This document shows, one piece after another, positions 37,025 through 46,317 of a stretch of DNA of 64,000 nt. The DNA comes from Anderseniella sp. Alg231-50 (GTDB taxonomy: Bacteria > Pseudomonadota > Alphaproteobacteria > Rhizobiales > Aestuariivirgaceae). Numbering within the stretch: position 1 is the stretch's first letter; every line of letters starts with the position of its first letter. Below the pieces are notes generated by a model. That model was not told the origin of the DNA. It did not search any database and saw only the letters and a list, made by a program, of their open reading frames with translations. The position numbers were made by a program, and so were the translations under genes. The stretch covers positions 62,001 through 126,000 of the forward strand of contig NZ_LT703007.1 in NCBI RefSeq assembly GCF_900149695.1. The letters run 5' to 3'.

Positions 37025-37897
37025 ATGACTGACCCTGTTTACACGCCCCCGAAAGTCTGGAAATGGAACAAGGAGATGGGCGGTACCTGGGGCAGCCTGA
37101 ACCGTCCGGTTGCCGGTTCGACCCACGACCATGAGCTGCCGGTCGGAAAGCATCCGCTGCAACTTTATTCCCTGGCCACGCCCAATGGCGTGAAGGTCAC
37201 GGTCATGCTGGAGGAACTGCTGGCACTTGGGCATTCGGGTGCCGAATATGACGCACACCTGATCCGGATCAGAAAGGGTGACCAGTTCGGCAGCGGGTTT
37301 GTCGAGATAAACCCGAACTCCAAGATTCCTGCCCTGGTGGATCACAGCACACCAACACCCACACGGGTGTTCGAGTCCGGGGCCATCCTGTTGTACCTGG
37401 CCGAGAAGTTTGACGCATTTTTGCCCACGGACTTCACCGCGAGAACCGAGTGCCTGTCATGGTTGTTCTGGCAAATGGGCAGCACGCCCTACCTTGGTGG
37501 CGGATTTGGCCACTTCTATTCCTATTCGCCCGACAAGTATGAGTACCCGATCGACCGCTACGCCATGGAGGTCAAGCGCCAGCTTGACGTGCTCGACCGG
37601 CACCTGGCGGACAAACAGTTCATGTGCGGCGACGATTTCACCATTGCCGACATGGCCATCTGGCCCTGGTACGGCGCGCTTGTGGCCAACAGGGTCTATC
37701 AAGCCGCAGAGTTTCTGAGTGCGCATGAGTACACCCATGTCATGCGCTGGAACAACCAGATCGCGGTGCGCCCGGCGGTAAAACGCGGACGGATTGTAAA
37801 CCGGGTATCAGGCAGGCCGGACCAGCAGTTGCACGAACGCCACGACGCCAGCGACTTTGAAACCAGAACGCAGGACAAGCTGGCGGCGACAGAATAA
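37025..37897 (+). CDS. yghU: Glutathione S-transferase, YghU/nu-class (glutathionyl disulfide reductase-like)
   Basis: A 290-residue GST-fold protein. The long N-terminal extension (PVYTPPKVWKWNKEMGGTWGSLNRPVAGSTHDHELPVGKHPLQLYSLATPNGVKV, residues 5-59) is typical of YghU. The glutathione-binding NSKIPALVD and FESGAILLYLAEK are present, and the helical C-terminal domain carries DFTIADMAIWPWYG. Family members reduce organic disulfides with two bound glutathiones. It is followed convergently by the RND operon. Confidence 0.9.
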   Translation: MTDPVYTPPKVWKWNKEMGGTWGSLNRPVAGSTHDHELPVGKHPLQLYSLATPNGVKVTVMLEELLALGHSGAEYDAHLIRIRKGDQFGSGFVEINPNSKIPALVDHSTPTPTRVFESGAILLYLAEKFDAFLPTDFTARTECLSWLFWQMGSTPYLGGGFGHFYSYSPDKYEYPIDRYAMEVKRQLDVLDRHLADKQFMCGDDFTIADMAIWPWYGALVANRVYQAAEFLSAHEYTHVMRWNNQIAVRPAVKRGRIVNRVSGRPDQQLHERHDASDFETRTQDKLAATE

Positions 37898-37924
37898 TCA
37901 CGCCCCCGGTTGCATTTGCCTCGT

Positions 37925-40900
37925 CTACTTTGACCTGGAGAACCCGCCAAACAGCAGGAAGTAACCACCCGGCACAAAGAACAGCGTCAGCAGTGATGAA
38001 AATGCCAGGCCGCCGATCATCAGGGTCGCCATGGGTTCGAACAGTGCACCGCCATTTATCGCCATCGGCATCAGCCCGAGAATGGTGGTCAGAGATGTCA
38101 GCAAAATCGGCGTTACCCGTTTTGTCGACGCCTCAACCACGGCCTCCTTCAACGACAGTGTCTCACGCTCTATGTCTATCTGGTCTATCAGCACAATCGC
38201 ATTGTTGATGATGATACCGGCCAGCGAAATCATGCCCAGGATGGCAAAGAACGAAAGAGGCTCACCGGTCAGCAGCAGTGCAATCGGGGCGCCGATAACG
38301 ATCAGCGGAATGGTCATGAAGGTCAACAAGACCCGCCTGATCGAGTTGAACTGGAACATCAGCGCAACCAGCATGATGCCCAATGCCGCCGGCATGCCGC
38401 CCAGGAGAAGCTTGTTCACCTTGGACGAATTCTCGGTCTCGCCACCGATGTTGAGTTTGTAATCGTCACCGAGCTTCAACCCGTCAAGGGTCGGCTGCAA
38501 CAGTGCGACAACTTCATTGGCGGCCAGGGTGTCGCTCTTGCCAAAAATCTTGATGGTGCGCACCTGGTTTTCCCGGCGCAGCTGCGAATACTCCAGCCTT
38601 GGCTGGAAAGTCGCGATCTGGTCCAGCGATATCAGGCGCCCACCGGCAGAGATTGACAGATTGGCCAGGTCTTCAAGACTGTCGCGGTAGCCCTCCCCGG
38701 CCCGCACCACGATCGGAATCGACTCCGTCCCTTCGCGGTAGGTCGAATAGGTGGTGCCGGAGAAAAACGTGTTCATGATGTTGGAGATATCCTCCGACGT
38801 GACACCAAGTTCACGGGCCTTGTCCTGAGCTATGTTGATGATCATCTTGAGGCTCTTGTTGCCCCAGTCGTTCTCATTCTGGACAATGCCGGGTATCTCG
38901 GCAAAACCCAGCTCAACCTTCTGGGCCATATCCAGAAGCCGCTCCGCATCGGGCCCGCTGATTTCGATTTCAACAATACCGGATTCACCGCCGCCCATCG
39001 ACAGCCGCTTGACCTTGAAGCGGCCGGCTGGATGGTTTTCCAGCAGATAGTCCTGCGCCCGCTTCGCCCCGGTGACCGCACCGTCAAATTCGTTGGTGTT
39101 CACCAGAATGAAGGCGCTGGCCGGATTGGTGTCGGCCGGGTTCAGGGCAAGATAGAACCTCGGGCCGCCGTCGCCCACGAACACAGTGGTGTTGCGAACC
39201 TCCGGATTGGCTTCCTTGTCCAGCAGCCATTTCTCCACCGCCAGCGCTTCCTGCCGGGTGCGGCTGATTGAAGTGCCCTTCGGCATATCCAGGTAGATCA
39301 GGTATTCGGCCCGCTCTGCCAATGGAAACATTTCTCTTTTGACACCTGAAAACAGCGTCATGGACCCGACCACGGCGCCATATGTGAGCAGTATGACCAG
39401 CGGTGCAAACATCAGGCTCCTGGCCACCGCGGTTCCGTACAGGCGAACCAGAAAACCCTGCTTGCCGGCTGCCTTGTCGGCCTTTTTCCTGGCAAACCAG
39501 ACGCTCATTGCCGGCAGGATATACATGGCGGTGAGCCAGGACCCCAACAGCATGACGCCGACCACGGCACCGAGCGAAAACGCAAACTCTCCTTCGGTAC
39601 CTTCCAGGATCAGCATCGGCACGAAGGCCGACACCGTGGTGATGGAAGCAACACCCAATGGCGTGAAGAACTGCTTGCCGGCGGTGAGTGCAGCTTGTTT
39701 CGGGTCATCGCCCTCACTTATCCGGCGCTGTATGTCTTCAACAACCACGAGGCCATTGTCGACCAGAAGCCCAAGCGAGATGATCACCGCCGCAATAGAT
39801 ATCTGTTGCAGGTCGATTTCCAGAAACCGCATCCCAGCCAGCGCAAACGTCACCGTGAACGGGACAATGCAGGCAATGATCATGGAGGCCCGCAAACCCA
39901 GGAAAATCAGCAGCACCAGCACGACGACAATAAACGTCTGCACAACATTGGACAGCGCGCTGTTGATCGACGCGGTAACGTTGGTTTCCTGGTAGGTGGA
40001 GAAGGCATAGGAAATTCCGATTGGCTGCCTTTGCTCAAAGACCGCGACAGAGTCCTGCAACCTCTTGCCGATTTGCTGGATGTCTTCGCTGTCCGACATC
40101 TCGACGCTGACCATGATCGCGGGCCGGCCATTGAAGTAAACCGGCTTGGTCGCAGGATCGACATAACCGCGGCGAACCGTCATCAGGTCTTTCAAACGAA
40201 CAAACCCGCTCAGGCCTTCTACCTTGGTGAGGATATCGCCGACCTCGTCAACCGACCCCAGGTCTCCGTTTGCTTCCAGGATCAAGGTGGTGCCGTTTGC
40301 ATCAAGCTGGCCTGCCGGGAGAATGACATTCTGCTTCTCCAGATCCTGCAGCACCTGCGGCAACTGGACACCAACCGCGGCCAGTTTGCGGGAGTCGATT
40401 TCCAGCCATACGCGTTCTTCCTGAACTCCGAACAGCGAGACTTTGGAGACCCCTTCCACCGTGTACAGATGGGTGCGCAGATCATCTGACGACGACTTGA
40501 TATCGGCATAGGAGAAGCCTTCTCCGGTAACCGCAATAGTCGAGATTGCCACGTCGCCATAGTTCGTGTTCACGAACGGACCCAGGGTGCCTTCGGGCAA
40601 TTCCGTCTTAACATCCTCCATACGGTTGCGGATGTCCTGGAACACCGCATCGAGGTCCTGCTTCGACACGCTATCATAGGTTGTCAGCGTGATTACCGTG
40701 CTGCCGGTGGTGACCAGGGCATTGATATCCTCGATCTCACCGATCTCCCGCGCCTTGCGTTCGATGGGAACGACGATCAGGTCTTCCATACGATCTGGAG
40801 ACATGCCCGGGAACTGAGCCGTAATCTGGGCGTTGCGAATTGTAATGGCAGGGTTTTCACGTTTCGGTATCCCGACATAAACGAGCAATCCCTGCACGAT

Positions 40901-40966
40901 CAGGCCGATCATGACGAGAATGGTAAGGCGGGACTTGTTGATGCCAAGAGCGGTAAGCGAATTCAT
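37925..40966 (-). CDS. RND efflux permease (AcrB-like) with altered proton-relay residues
   Basis: A 1013-residue inner-membrane pump with the two-fold RND layout: TM1, a large porter loop, TM2-6, then the same again. By alignment to AcrB, Asp407 is kept (Asp403 in LLVDNGLVVVED) but Asp408 is Asn404, and Lys940 is Asn921 (GIIINNAIVLID). Such VDN/NNA versions occur in other RND clades. Substrates are unknown; drugs or hydrophobic compounds are likely. It lies 12 nt downstream of its adaptor gene. No outer-membrane TolC-type gene is adjacent. Confidence 0.93.
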   Translation of the reverse strand: MNSLTALGINKSRLTILVMIGLIVQGLLVYVGIPKRENPAITIRNAQITAQFPGMSPDRMEDLIVVPIERKAREIGEIEDINALVTTGSTVITLTTYDSVSKQDLDAVFQDIRNRMEDVKTELPEGTLGPFVNTNYGDVAISTIAVTGEGFSYADIKSSSDDLRTHLYTVEGVSKVSLFGVQEERVWLEIDSRKLAAVGVQLPQVLQDLEKQNVILPAGQLDANGTTLILEANGDLGSVDEVGDILTKVEGLSGFVRLKDLMTVRRGYVDPATKPVYFNGRPAIMVSVEMSDSEDIQQIGKRLQDSVAVFEQRQPIGISYAFSTYQETNVTASINSALSNVVQTFIVVVLVLLIFLGLRASMIIACIVPFTVTFALAGMRFLEIDLQQISIAAVIISLGLLVDNGLVVVEDIQRRISEGDDPKQAALTAGKQFFTPLGVASITTVSAFVPMLILEGTEGEFAFSLGAVVGVMLLGSWLTAMYILPAMSVWFARKKADKAAGKQGFLVRLYGTAVARSLMFAPLVILLTYGAVVGSMTLFSGVKREMFPLAERAEYLIYLDMPKGTSISRTRQEALAVEKWLLDKEANPEVRNTTVFVGDGGPRFYLALNPADTNPASAFILVNTNEFDGAVTGAKRAQDYLLENHPAGRFKVKRLSMGGGESGIVEIEISGPDAERLLDMAQKVELGFAEIPGIVQNENDWGNKSLKMIINIAQDKARELGVTSEDISNIMNTFFSGTTYSTYREGTESIPIVVRAGEGYRDSLEDLANLSISAGGRLISLDQIATFQPRLEYSQLRRENQVRTIKIFGKSDTLAANEVVALLQPTLDGLKLGDDYKLNIGGETENSSKVNKLLLGGMPAALGIMLVALMFQFNSIRRVLLTFMTIPLIVIGAPIALLLTGEPLSFFAILGMISLAGIIINNAIVLIDQIDIERETLSLKEAVVEASTKRVTPILLTSLTTILGLMPMAINGGALFEPMATLMIGGLAFSSLLTLFFVPGGYFLLFGGFSRSK

Positions 40967-40978
40967 GTTTTGCTCCTG

Positions 40979-42091
40979 TTACCGCGCGTCAGGAAGCAGT
41001 TTGACTTTCTGTCCCTCCCGCAGGAAAGACACCCCGGCAACAGCGACGCGTTCGCCCAGCTTCAGACCCTCGACAATGATAATCGAGTTTTCCCTGACAC
41101 CACCGACACTGACCTCACGCCGGTGCACGGTGCTCTTGTCCGGATCGAACACGAAAACCGTTGTCTTGCCCGGATCGTCCGGCGCCTTGCCGTTGACCAG
41201 TTTCCCGTCAAACGGCAACACCGACAACGGCAGGCTGAAGCCCTGCCCGCTGGGAACCGCAAATTCCATGGCGACTTCAACAGCCATTCCGGCCTTGATC
41301 GATGGGTCGGTTTCATCGAGTTTCACAACTACCGGAAATGAAGAAACCGTGTCGGCGCGGGCACCCAGTTCACCAATATGGCCAGCCAGCACCACGGACG
41401 GATTGTCGGCCAGGCGCACTACAACCTTCTTGCCCACGACCAACCGGTTCACGATGTCAAAGCTGACCGAAAAACTGGCTTCGAAATCATCCGCCGCATA
41501 CAGGGTTGCGACTGGTCCGCCCGGCGATACGTTGGTAAAGGACTGCACTTCTACAGAATTCAGTATACCGTCAAACGGCGCAACCAGTGCCGCCTTGGTC
41601 AGGTTCTCTTGTGCAGTATCTAGACTGCGTTTGGCCTGTAATACCTGTGATGCTGTTGTGTCGGCTTCGGTTTTGGCTTCGTCAAGCGCGGCTTGCGCAA
41701 TGACCTTCTTCTTCAGAAGCTCCTGTTTCCGTTTCAGGTTGGTTGCCGCGTTGCGGGCCCGGGATTCGGCTTCCGCGAGAGCAGCCTTTGCTGTTTCCAC
41801 CTGCAGGTCGAGGGACCTGGGGTCAACCTGGGCAAGCACATCACCCTTTGAAACACGTTGCCCGACATCCAGATTGACTTCCTCCAGCCTGCCGGAAATC
41901 TCAAACGACAGCACGGAAGTGGATGATGGCTGCAGCACGCTTGGAAACCGCCGTACTGTGGTCTCCTCGACTTCCTTGATCATCAGCGTCTTCAGCCCGC
42001 GCACAGGCGGTTCGATATTTTCAGTAGCCGTATTCTCGTCGCACGCGACCAGGAGCAACATGCAACACAAAACAATTATTGACCGCTTCAT
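40979..42091 (-). CDS. RND efflux periplasmic adaptor lipoprotein
   Basis: A 370-residue membrane-fusion protein that links the RND pump to an outer-membrane channel. The lipoprotein signal MKRSIIVLCCMLLLVAC is lipidated at Cys17. The lipoyl-like halves flank a coiled-coil hairpin of about 70 residues (LDLQVETAKAALAEAESRARNAATNLKRKQELLKKK), and beta-barrel and membrane-proximal domains follow. The start at 42091 gives the signal peptide. It is the first gene of the efflux operon. Confidence 0.92.
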   Translation of the reverse strand: MKRSIIVLCCMLLLVACDENTATENIEPPVRGLKTLMIKEVEETTVRRFPSVLQPSSTSVLSFEISGRLEEVNLDVGQRVSKGDVLAQVDPRSLDLQVETAKAALAEAESRARNAATNLKRKQELLKKKVIAQAALDEAKTEADTTASQVLQAKRSLDTAQENLTKAALVAPFDGILNSVEVQSFTNVSPGGPVATLYAADDFEASFSVSFDIVNRLVVGKKVVVRLADNPSVVLAGHIGELGARADTVSSFPVVVKLDETDPSIKAGMAVEVAMEFAVPSGQGFSLPLSVLPFDGKLVNGKAPDDPGKTTVFVFDPDKSTVHRREVSVGGVRENSIIIVEGLKLGERVAVAGVSFLREGQKVKLLPDAR

Positions 42092-42190
42092 TTGAACTGA
42101 CCCCGGTTTAGCGAAAGAATCCCGTTTCCCAAACTGTCGCACTATCAGTTTTAAATGGCAATTGACTGGCGAGAACACAGGCGAGTGAAA

Positions 42191-42703
42191 TCAGGCCGCC
42201 ACTACGCCGCGCCAGAGCTGCCCGCCGAAAAGCACTATGAAAGCCAGCCCGGCAGCGAACAGCGCGCGCAGAAACCTCTTGCGCTTCAGTTCACGAAGCT
42301 CGGTGACGATAAAAAGTTCCCGCGTGCGTTCGACCGTGGCGTCTGCCTGGCCCAGTTCGTCGAGATAGCTTTTTATTGACGCGTGCCTGCCGGGAGAGAA
42401 GTACAACAGTCCGCGAGAGCGGCCATCCAGGGAAGCCAGTTCAGCCGCTGACTTACGGGTCGGATACAGGACAAAGCCGAACAACAAAATGGGTAAGATG
42501 ACAATTGTCCACCCGACAACAACCAGCAAGATGTCACTGCGCTCCGCCTGTGGCAAAAGTTCACCCAACCCGAAGACGACGCGAAGTGCAAAGATGTAAC
42601 CGACACCGACAATCTGCGCCTTGGTGTCATAAGCCCTGACGGTCTGCTGCGCCTCCGCCAGCGCCTCCCCGATCAACTTGAAATTGTCAGAAGCAGAGTC
42701 CAT
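42191..42703 (-). CDS. Two-helix membrane protein resembling Pycsar effectors (PycTM/DUF5706-like)
   Basis: A 170-residue protein. After an N-terminal helix (residues 1-25) comes YDTKAQIVGVGYIFAL, a D-x-K-A-led transmembrane segment, then a second TM (ILLVVVGWTIVILPILLFGFVLYPTR) and a RGLLYF motif. A helical segment follows, then a third hydrophobic stretch at the C-terminus. That order resembles the transmembrane effector of Pycsar antiphage systems. No nucleotide cyclase is nearby, and the likeness is by eye only. An upstream ATG at 42784 would lengthen it by 27 residues. Confidence 0.5.
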   Translation of the reverse strand: MDSASDNFKLIGEALAEAQQTVRAYDTKAQIVGVGYIFALRVVFGLGELLPQAERSDILLVVVGWTIVILPILLFGFVLYPTRKSAAELASLDGRSRGLLYFSPGRHASIKSYLDELGQADATVERTRELFIVTELRELKRKRFLRALFAAGLAFIVLFGGQLWRGVVAA

Positions 42704-42882
42704 GGAGCCATGTGCCTGTTCGGTGAGTTCTGAGCGAAAGGGAGATTCTTTTCCTGCGTAGACGGAATTTGGATTAAGGCACAAAATCGGGCTACCTTAC
42801 AAGCAAGCCCAACAACTGCACGACGCCGGTGGCTTTGAATACCGGACGCTGGACAAGCTGGAAGTACGACAGCAACGCTACC

Positions 42883-43311
42883 ATGGCACGAATTCAGATC
42901 ACCAACAGCATCTGGCTCTTCGATGATGAGCTGGAGGAAAAGTTCATCCGTTCAAGCGGACCTGGAGGGCAGAATGTCAACAAGGTCTCAACAGCCGTTC
43001 AGTTGAGGTTTGACGTCCGCCGGTCGCGCTCCCTGCCGGACCGCGTACGTCAGAAAATTCTCGCCAGCGGTGACAGCCGGCTGACCAATGACGGTGAGCT
43101 CATACTGGTTGCCGCACGCCATCGCACGCAGGAGGCCAACCGGCGCGATGCGCTGGAGCGCCTAAAGGAAATCATCACAACCGCCTCCCATGTTCCGCGC
43201 AGGCGCATTGCCACGCGACCGACGCTGGGGTCGAAGAAACGCAGGCTGGACGCGAAGACCAAGCGCGGATCCATCAAGAAAAAACGCAGCGGCAAGATTG
43301 AGCTGGACTAA
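42883..43311 (+). CDS. arfB: Alternative ribosome-rescue factor ArfB (YaeJ-type peptidyl-tRNA hydrolase)
   Basis: A 142-residue release-factor-like protein that frees ribosomes stalled on mRNAs without a stop codon. The GGQ motif is at residues 28-30 (SSGPGGQNVNKVST), and the basic C-terminal tail (KKRRLDAKTKRGSIKKKRSGK) is the part that enters the empty mRNA channel. The start at 42883 gives the usual short N-terminus. It is divergent from the Pycsar-like gene. Confidence 0.93.
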   Translation: MARIQITNSIWLFDDELEEKFIRSSGPGGQNVNKVSTAVQLRFDVRRSRSLPDRVRQKILASGDSRLTNDGELILVAARHRTQEANRRDALERLKEIITTASHVPRRRIATRPTLGSKKRRLDAKTKRGSIKKKRSGKIELD

Positions 43312-43334
43312 CGGGTGATCTGAACCGGTTTGCT

Positions 43335-44216
43335 CTAGTAAGGCATGGCGAACGGCAGGCGTTCCAGAACGACCGAATTGTTCTCCTGCGGGCCGGAACG
43401 GTGATGGTCACGCAAGGTGGTTGCGCTGCCAAAATACATGCGCAGACCGCCGAAACCCTGGAACTCATTATACCATGGCCCGCCGGTTTCAAATTCAGAC
43501 ATGCGCGCGCCGGCAAACAATGCCGCATCGGTGCCGAACACCTGGCCTGCCAGATACTCCACCTCGACAGTGGTCGCCCACAGCTCCAGCTCAGGCTGGT
43601 TGGTGACGGTCAGCAGCGCATAGTCAAAATCGATCTTGGCGGCAAAGTTTTCGGTCAGATACCAGTTGACGCCGGCATTACCGTACAGGCCGTGCATGTC
43701 GTATACCGGACCTTGCAGATCAACATAGCCGACCCGGTTGATGGACGTGACATGGTCATTCCAGAAGTAGTCGGCCCGCACCCCGATGCGGCGCAGATCA
43801 GATGATGATTTTGCGGTCGGCGACGAAACCCCTTCAAGGTCACCGATTGCCGCTTCAATTCCGACAATGCCCCAGTTGGGATCGCGCGCATAAAACGCCA
43901 TCCCCAGATGCCAGTCGGTGGTCTGCTGACCGGACCAGTCGCCGGAAAACCAGTTGTTGGCAATCGACACGTCAGCCTGAAAATCGAACGGGCTGCCATA
44001 GGGCCTGATCTGCACGGCGGTTTCGGAAATCGCACTGTGCATGGAAAGGTCGTCGGCACCCGGGGCCGGCGGGATGCCGCGATCGATCCTGGTGAACTGA
44101 TACTGAGACGCCGTGGTCACCGATACCGACACGGGCTCGGCGCCTGCCGGTCCGGCGAGTGACAAGCCCAACCCCAGGCACAATGCTGCGCACAGCTGCA
44201 AGCCGTTTTTCTTCAT
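43335..44216 (-). CDS. Exported beta-barrel-like protein, function unknown
   Basis: A 293-residue protein with a signal peptide (MKKNGLQLCAALCLGLGLSLAGPAGA). The mature part shows the alternating aromatic/hydrophobic pattern of an outer-membrane barrel (ASQYQFTRID, DWHLGMAFYARD, GVRADYFWND, NAGVNWYLTENFAAKIDFDYALL, GFGGLRMYFG). I recognise no family. It lies 79 nt downstream of the Asp/Asn hydroxylase-like gene on the same strand, so they may be co-transcribed. Confidence 0.65.
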   Translation of the reverse strand: MKKNGLQLCAALCLGLGLSLAGPAGAEPVSVSVTTASQYQFTRIDRGIPPAPGADDLSMHSAISETAVQIRPYGSPFDFQADVSIANNWFSGDWSGQQTTDWHLGMAFYARDPNWGIVGIEAAIGDLEGVSSPTAKSSSDLRRIGVRADYFWNDHVTSINRVGYVDLQGPVYDMHGLYGNAGVNWYLTENFAAKIDFDYALLTVTNQPELELWATTVEVEYLAGQVFGTDAALFAGARMSEFETGGPWYNEFQGFGGLRMYFGSATTLRDHHRSGPQENNSVVLERLPFAMPY

Positions 44217-44295
44217 CTGTTCCTGCTTCCCTCGCAGCAGTTAGTCTGCTGTCGTTGGTTTTGTGGTTCGATCGGCCAGATGGCCGATGGTTGGT

Positions 44296-45123
44296 TTACT
44301 TGTTGCCCGAAGTGCTCATTTTCTCCAGCGTTTCATTGGCCCGCATGGTGACCGCTTCAAAATGGTCCTCAAAATCCGTCATGTTCTTGCGCGGTTCCTT
44401 GAAAAAGGAACTTTTTTTCAAAACCCAGCAGAAGAAGTTGTGCAGCATACGGCCACGCCAGCGCATTGGCCGGTCGACGTGAACAATCAGGTTCACCCGC
44501 TCTTCATCCGACTTGTTCCAGGAATCGTGGAGATAGGTATCGTCGAGGATCACCATCTCACCCTCTTTCCAGTGCAACACGTCATTGTCCACCCGAATGG
44601 CAATGTTGTCCCTGTCTTCGGGCACGATGAGCGGCAAGTGGCAGGTCAATATGCCCTTGGTCACGCCCTTGTGCGCCTTGATGTGAGACTGCGGGCCCAG
44701 AATCGAAAACCAAGCCGTCTGCATGCCTGGAATTTTCGCCAGCATTTCCGCAGTGACAGGAGCCTTGGCGCAATTCTTGTTCAGCCGGTTACGGAAACCG
44801 AACAACATGAACATCTTCCAGTCGCGAGTGTTCTTGAAGGTGCGCTGATCACTCGACAATTCATGCCATTGCGGCAGATGCTCGCGATGTTGAAGGATGC
44901 CCCTGACCTCTTCACGTATCTTGTCGGTATTGTCGATGAGATACTTGAATTCGGGAATATGGTGCCAGTCTATATAGGGTGTAGTCGGGATCGCAGACTG
45001 GGCCGCAAGGAAAGTGCCCAGCCGGCGGCTGAACTTCTCGCCATAGCGAACGAATTTCTTCTGCATCGACGCGCGGAAGCTGCCCACTTCGCTTCCGGAT
45101 CTCTTCATTGAACTTTCATTCAT
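44296..45123 (-). CDS. Aspartyl/asparaginyl beta-hydroxylase-domain protein
   Basis: A 275-residue member of the Asp/Asn hydroxylase family of Fe(II)/2-oxoglutarate-dependent dioxygenases. The cupin-like core has ILGPQSHIKAHKGVTKGILTCHLPLIVPE at about residues 140-170 and LDDTYLHDSWNKSDEERVNLIVHVDRP at about 198-224, which carry the likely metal His residues and the 2-oxoglutarate Arg. The last 50 residues are basic and helical. Bacterial members sometimes modify lipids or peptides; the substrate is not known here. Confidence 0.8.
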   Translation of the reverse strand: MNESSMKRSGSEVGSFRASMQKKFVRYGEKFSRRLGTFLAAQSAIPTTPYIDWHHIPEFKYLIDNTDKIREEVRGILQHREHLPQWHELSSDQRTFKNTRDWKMFMLFGFRNRLNKNCAKAPVTAEMLAKIPGMQTAWFSILGPQSHIKAHKGVTKGILTCHLPLIVPEDRDNIAIRVDNDVLHWKEGEMVILDDTYLHDSWNKSDEERVNLIVHVDRPMRWRGRMLHNFFCWVLKKSSFFKEPRKNMTDFEDHFEAVTMRANETLEKMSTSGNK

Positions 45124-45357
45124 GAAAACACACCCTCAACAGACAACTATCCAAGGTGCTCCCCGAAGGCACCAATGTGTCAAAAATCAGCCTAATGAGC
45201 GAAATTACTAACATAACCAAAGGTAATTAGCGACACAAAATCGGCACAGTTGATAAATTCGGGCCGGCTGCCGATGCCATGTATGACGGCGCCTCAGGGA
45301 GATTGTCAGGGAAAAGACCAGTTAGTCCAAACAGAGCCGGATTATCGAAATGCCGCG

Positions 45358-46305
45358 CTACTGCCAGACGCCGGTCCTGACCAGTTTTGGTGATTGCTCT
45401 ATCAGGGCGCCCGCCAATGACAGCACGCAGCGGGCGTGAACCATCACGTCCACCTGCACATCCACCAGCCGCTGCGCACCATCAAAACCTTCCAGGCGCT
45501 CGCCGTCCCAGACGATCCGGGCAGTCCCGGTCAGCGACAACAGGTCTCCGGTTTCAAAGTCTGGAAACACCATACCGACACGTCCGTCATCGGCGATGTT
45601 GCCCAGTGTATTGAACAGCCTGTTGCCGGAAAAATCCGGGAATGTCAGCGTGTTACCCGTAGCGACGTGGACGAAGCCGGGCCGGCCACCACGGTGGGAT
45701 ACATCAATACCCGAACTCGGCCGGGTCGAAAATTCACTGGTGCGCGACGAGATGTAAAATGTATCTGCCTGTCTGATGAGATCAACAGCTTCACCGGTGA
45801 GGGTTTCGCTGCGCCGAACTTCACCGGCACTGCCTGCCGAGCCTGCCCCACGCGGCTCGACTGACCGTGTCTGAATATATTGCGGACAATTGCCGAAGCT
45901 CTGCTCCACGTGCACCGCGAAACCGTCTGCGCCGGCGTCCGCGACAACTCCGTTCATCCGGTTGCGGCGCCGGGTCGGAAGCTCGATGCCCAGCAACCCG
46001 ACTTTATCACCCGATTTCACCTGTAGCCCAAGCTCCTGCGCCAGCAGCGGCGCAGAAGCGATTCGCAGGGTTGTGTCGTCCGGCGATCTGATAAACCCGG
46101 GTTCACCGACACACAGCGTACTCCAGGGCCTGCCGTGCTCGTCAGTCATGCCAACCACCGCAAACGGCAGCATCTCGAAGAATGTTCGATGCTGGTCCGG
46201 CATGAACGGCCGAATCATCTGGCTCAGACGCTCCGCCATATCGCGCACGCCGGCCTGTTGCTGAACGGCGATCTCGCCTCCATGGTACACATTGTCAGTT
46301 GTCAT
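45358..46305 (-). CDS. Pyridoxamine 5'-phosphate oxidase-fold flavin-binding protein
   Basis: A 315-residue split-barrel flavoprotein. The FMN-binding domain has FFEMLPFAVVGMTDEHGRPWSTLCVGEPGF at about residues 42-70 and the family motif SFGNCPQYIQ near residue 138; a second barrel half follows (ADTFYISSRTS, VDVSHRGGRPGFV). It may reduce a quinone or xenobiotic with reduced flavin, but the substrate is unknown. It is 12 nt downstream of the GST gene in the TetR-linked operon. Confidence 0.8.
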   Translation of the reverse strand: MTTDNVYHGGEIAVQQQAGVRDMAERLSQMIRPFMPDQHRTFFEMLPFAVVGMTDEHGRPWSTLCVGEPGFIRSPDDTTLRIASAPLLAQELGLQVKSGDKVGLLGIELPTRRRNRMNGVVADAGADGFAVHVEQSFGNCPQYIQTRSVEPRGAGSAGSAGEVRRSETLTGEAVDLIRQADTFYISSRTSEFSTRPSSGIDVSHRGGRPGFVHVATGNTLTFPDFSGNRLFNTLGNIADDGRVGMVFPDFETGDLLSLTGTARIVWDGERLEGFDGAQRLVDVQVDVMVHARCVLSLAGALIEQSPKLVRTGVWQ

Positions 46306-46317
46306 TGAGCCTGCCCC

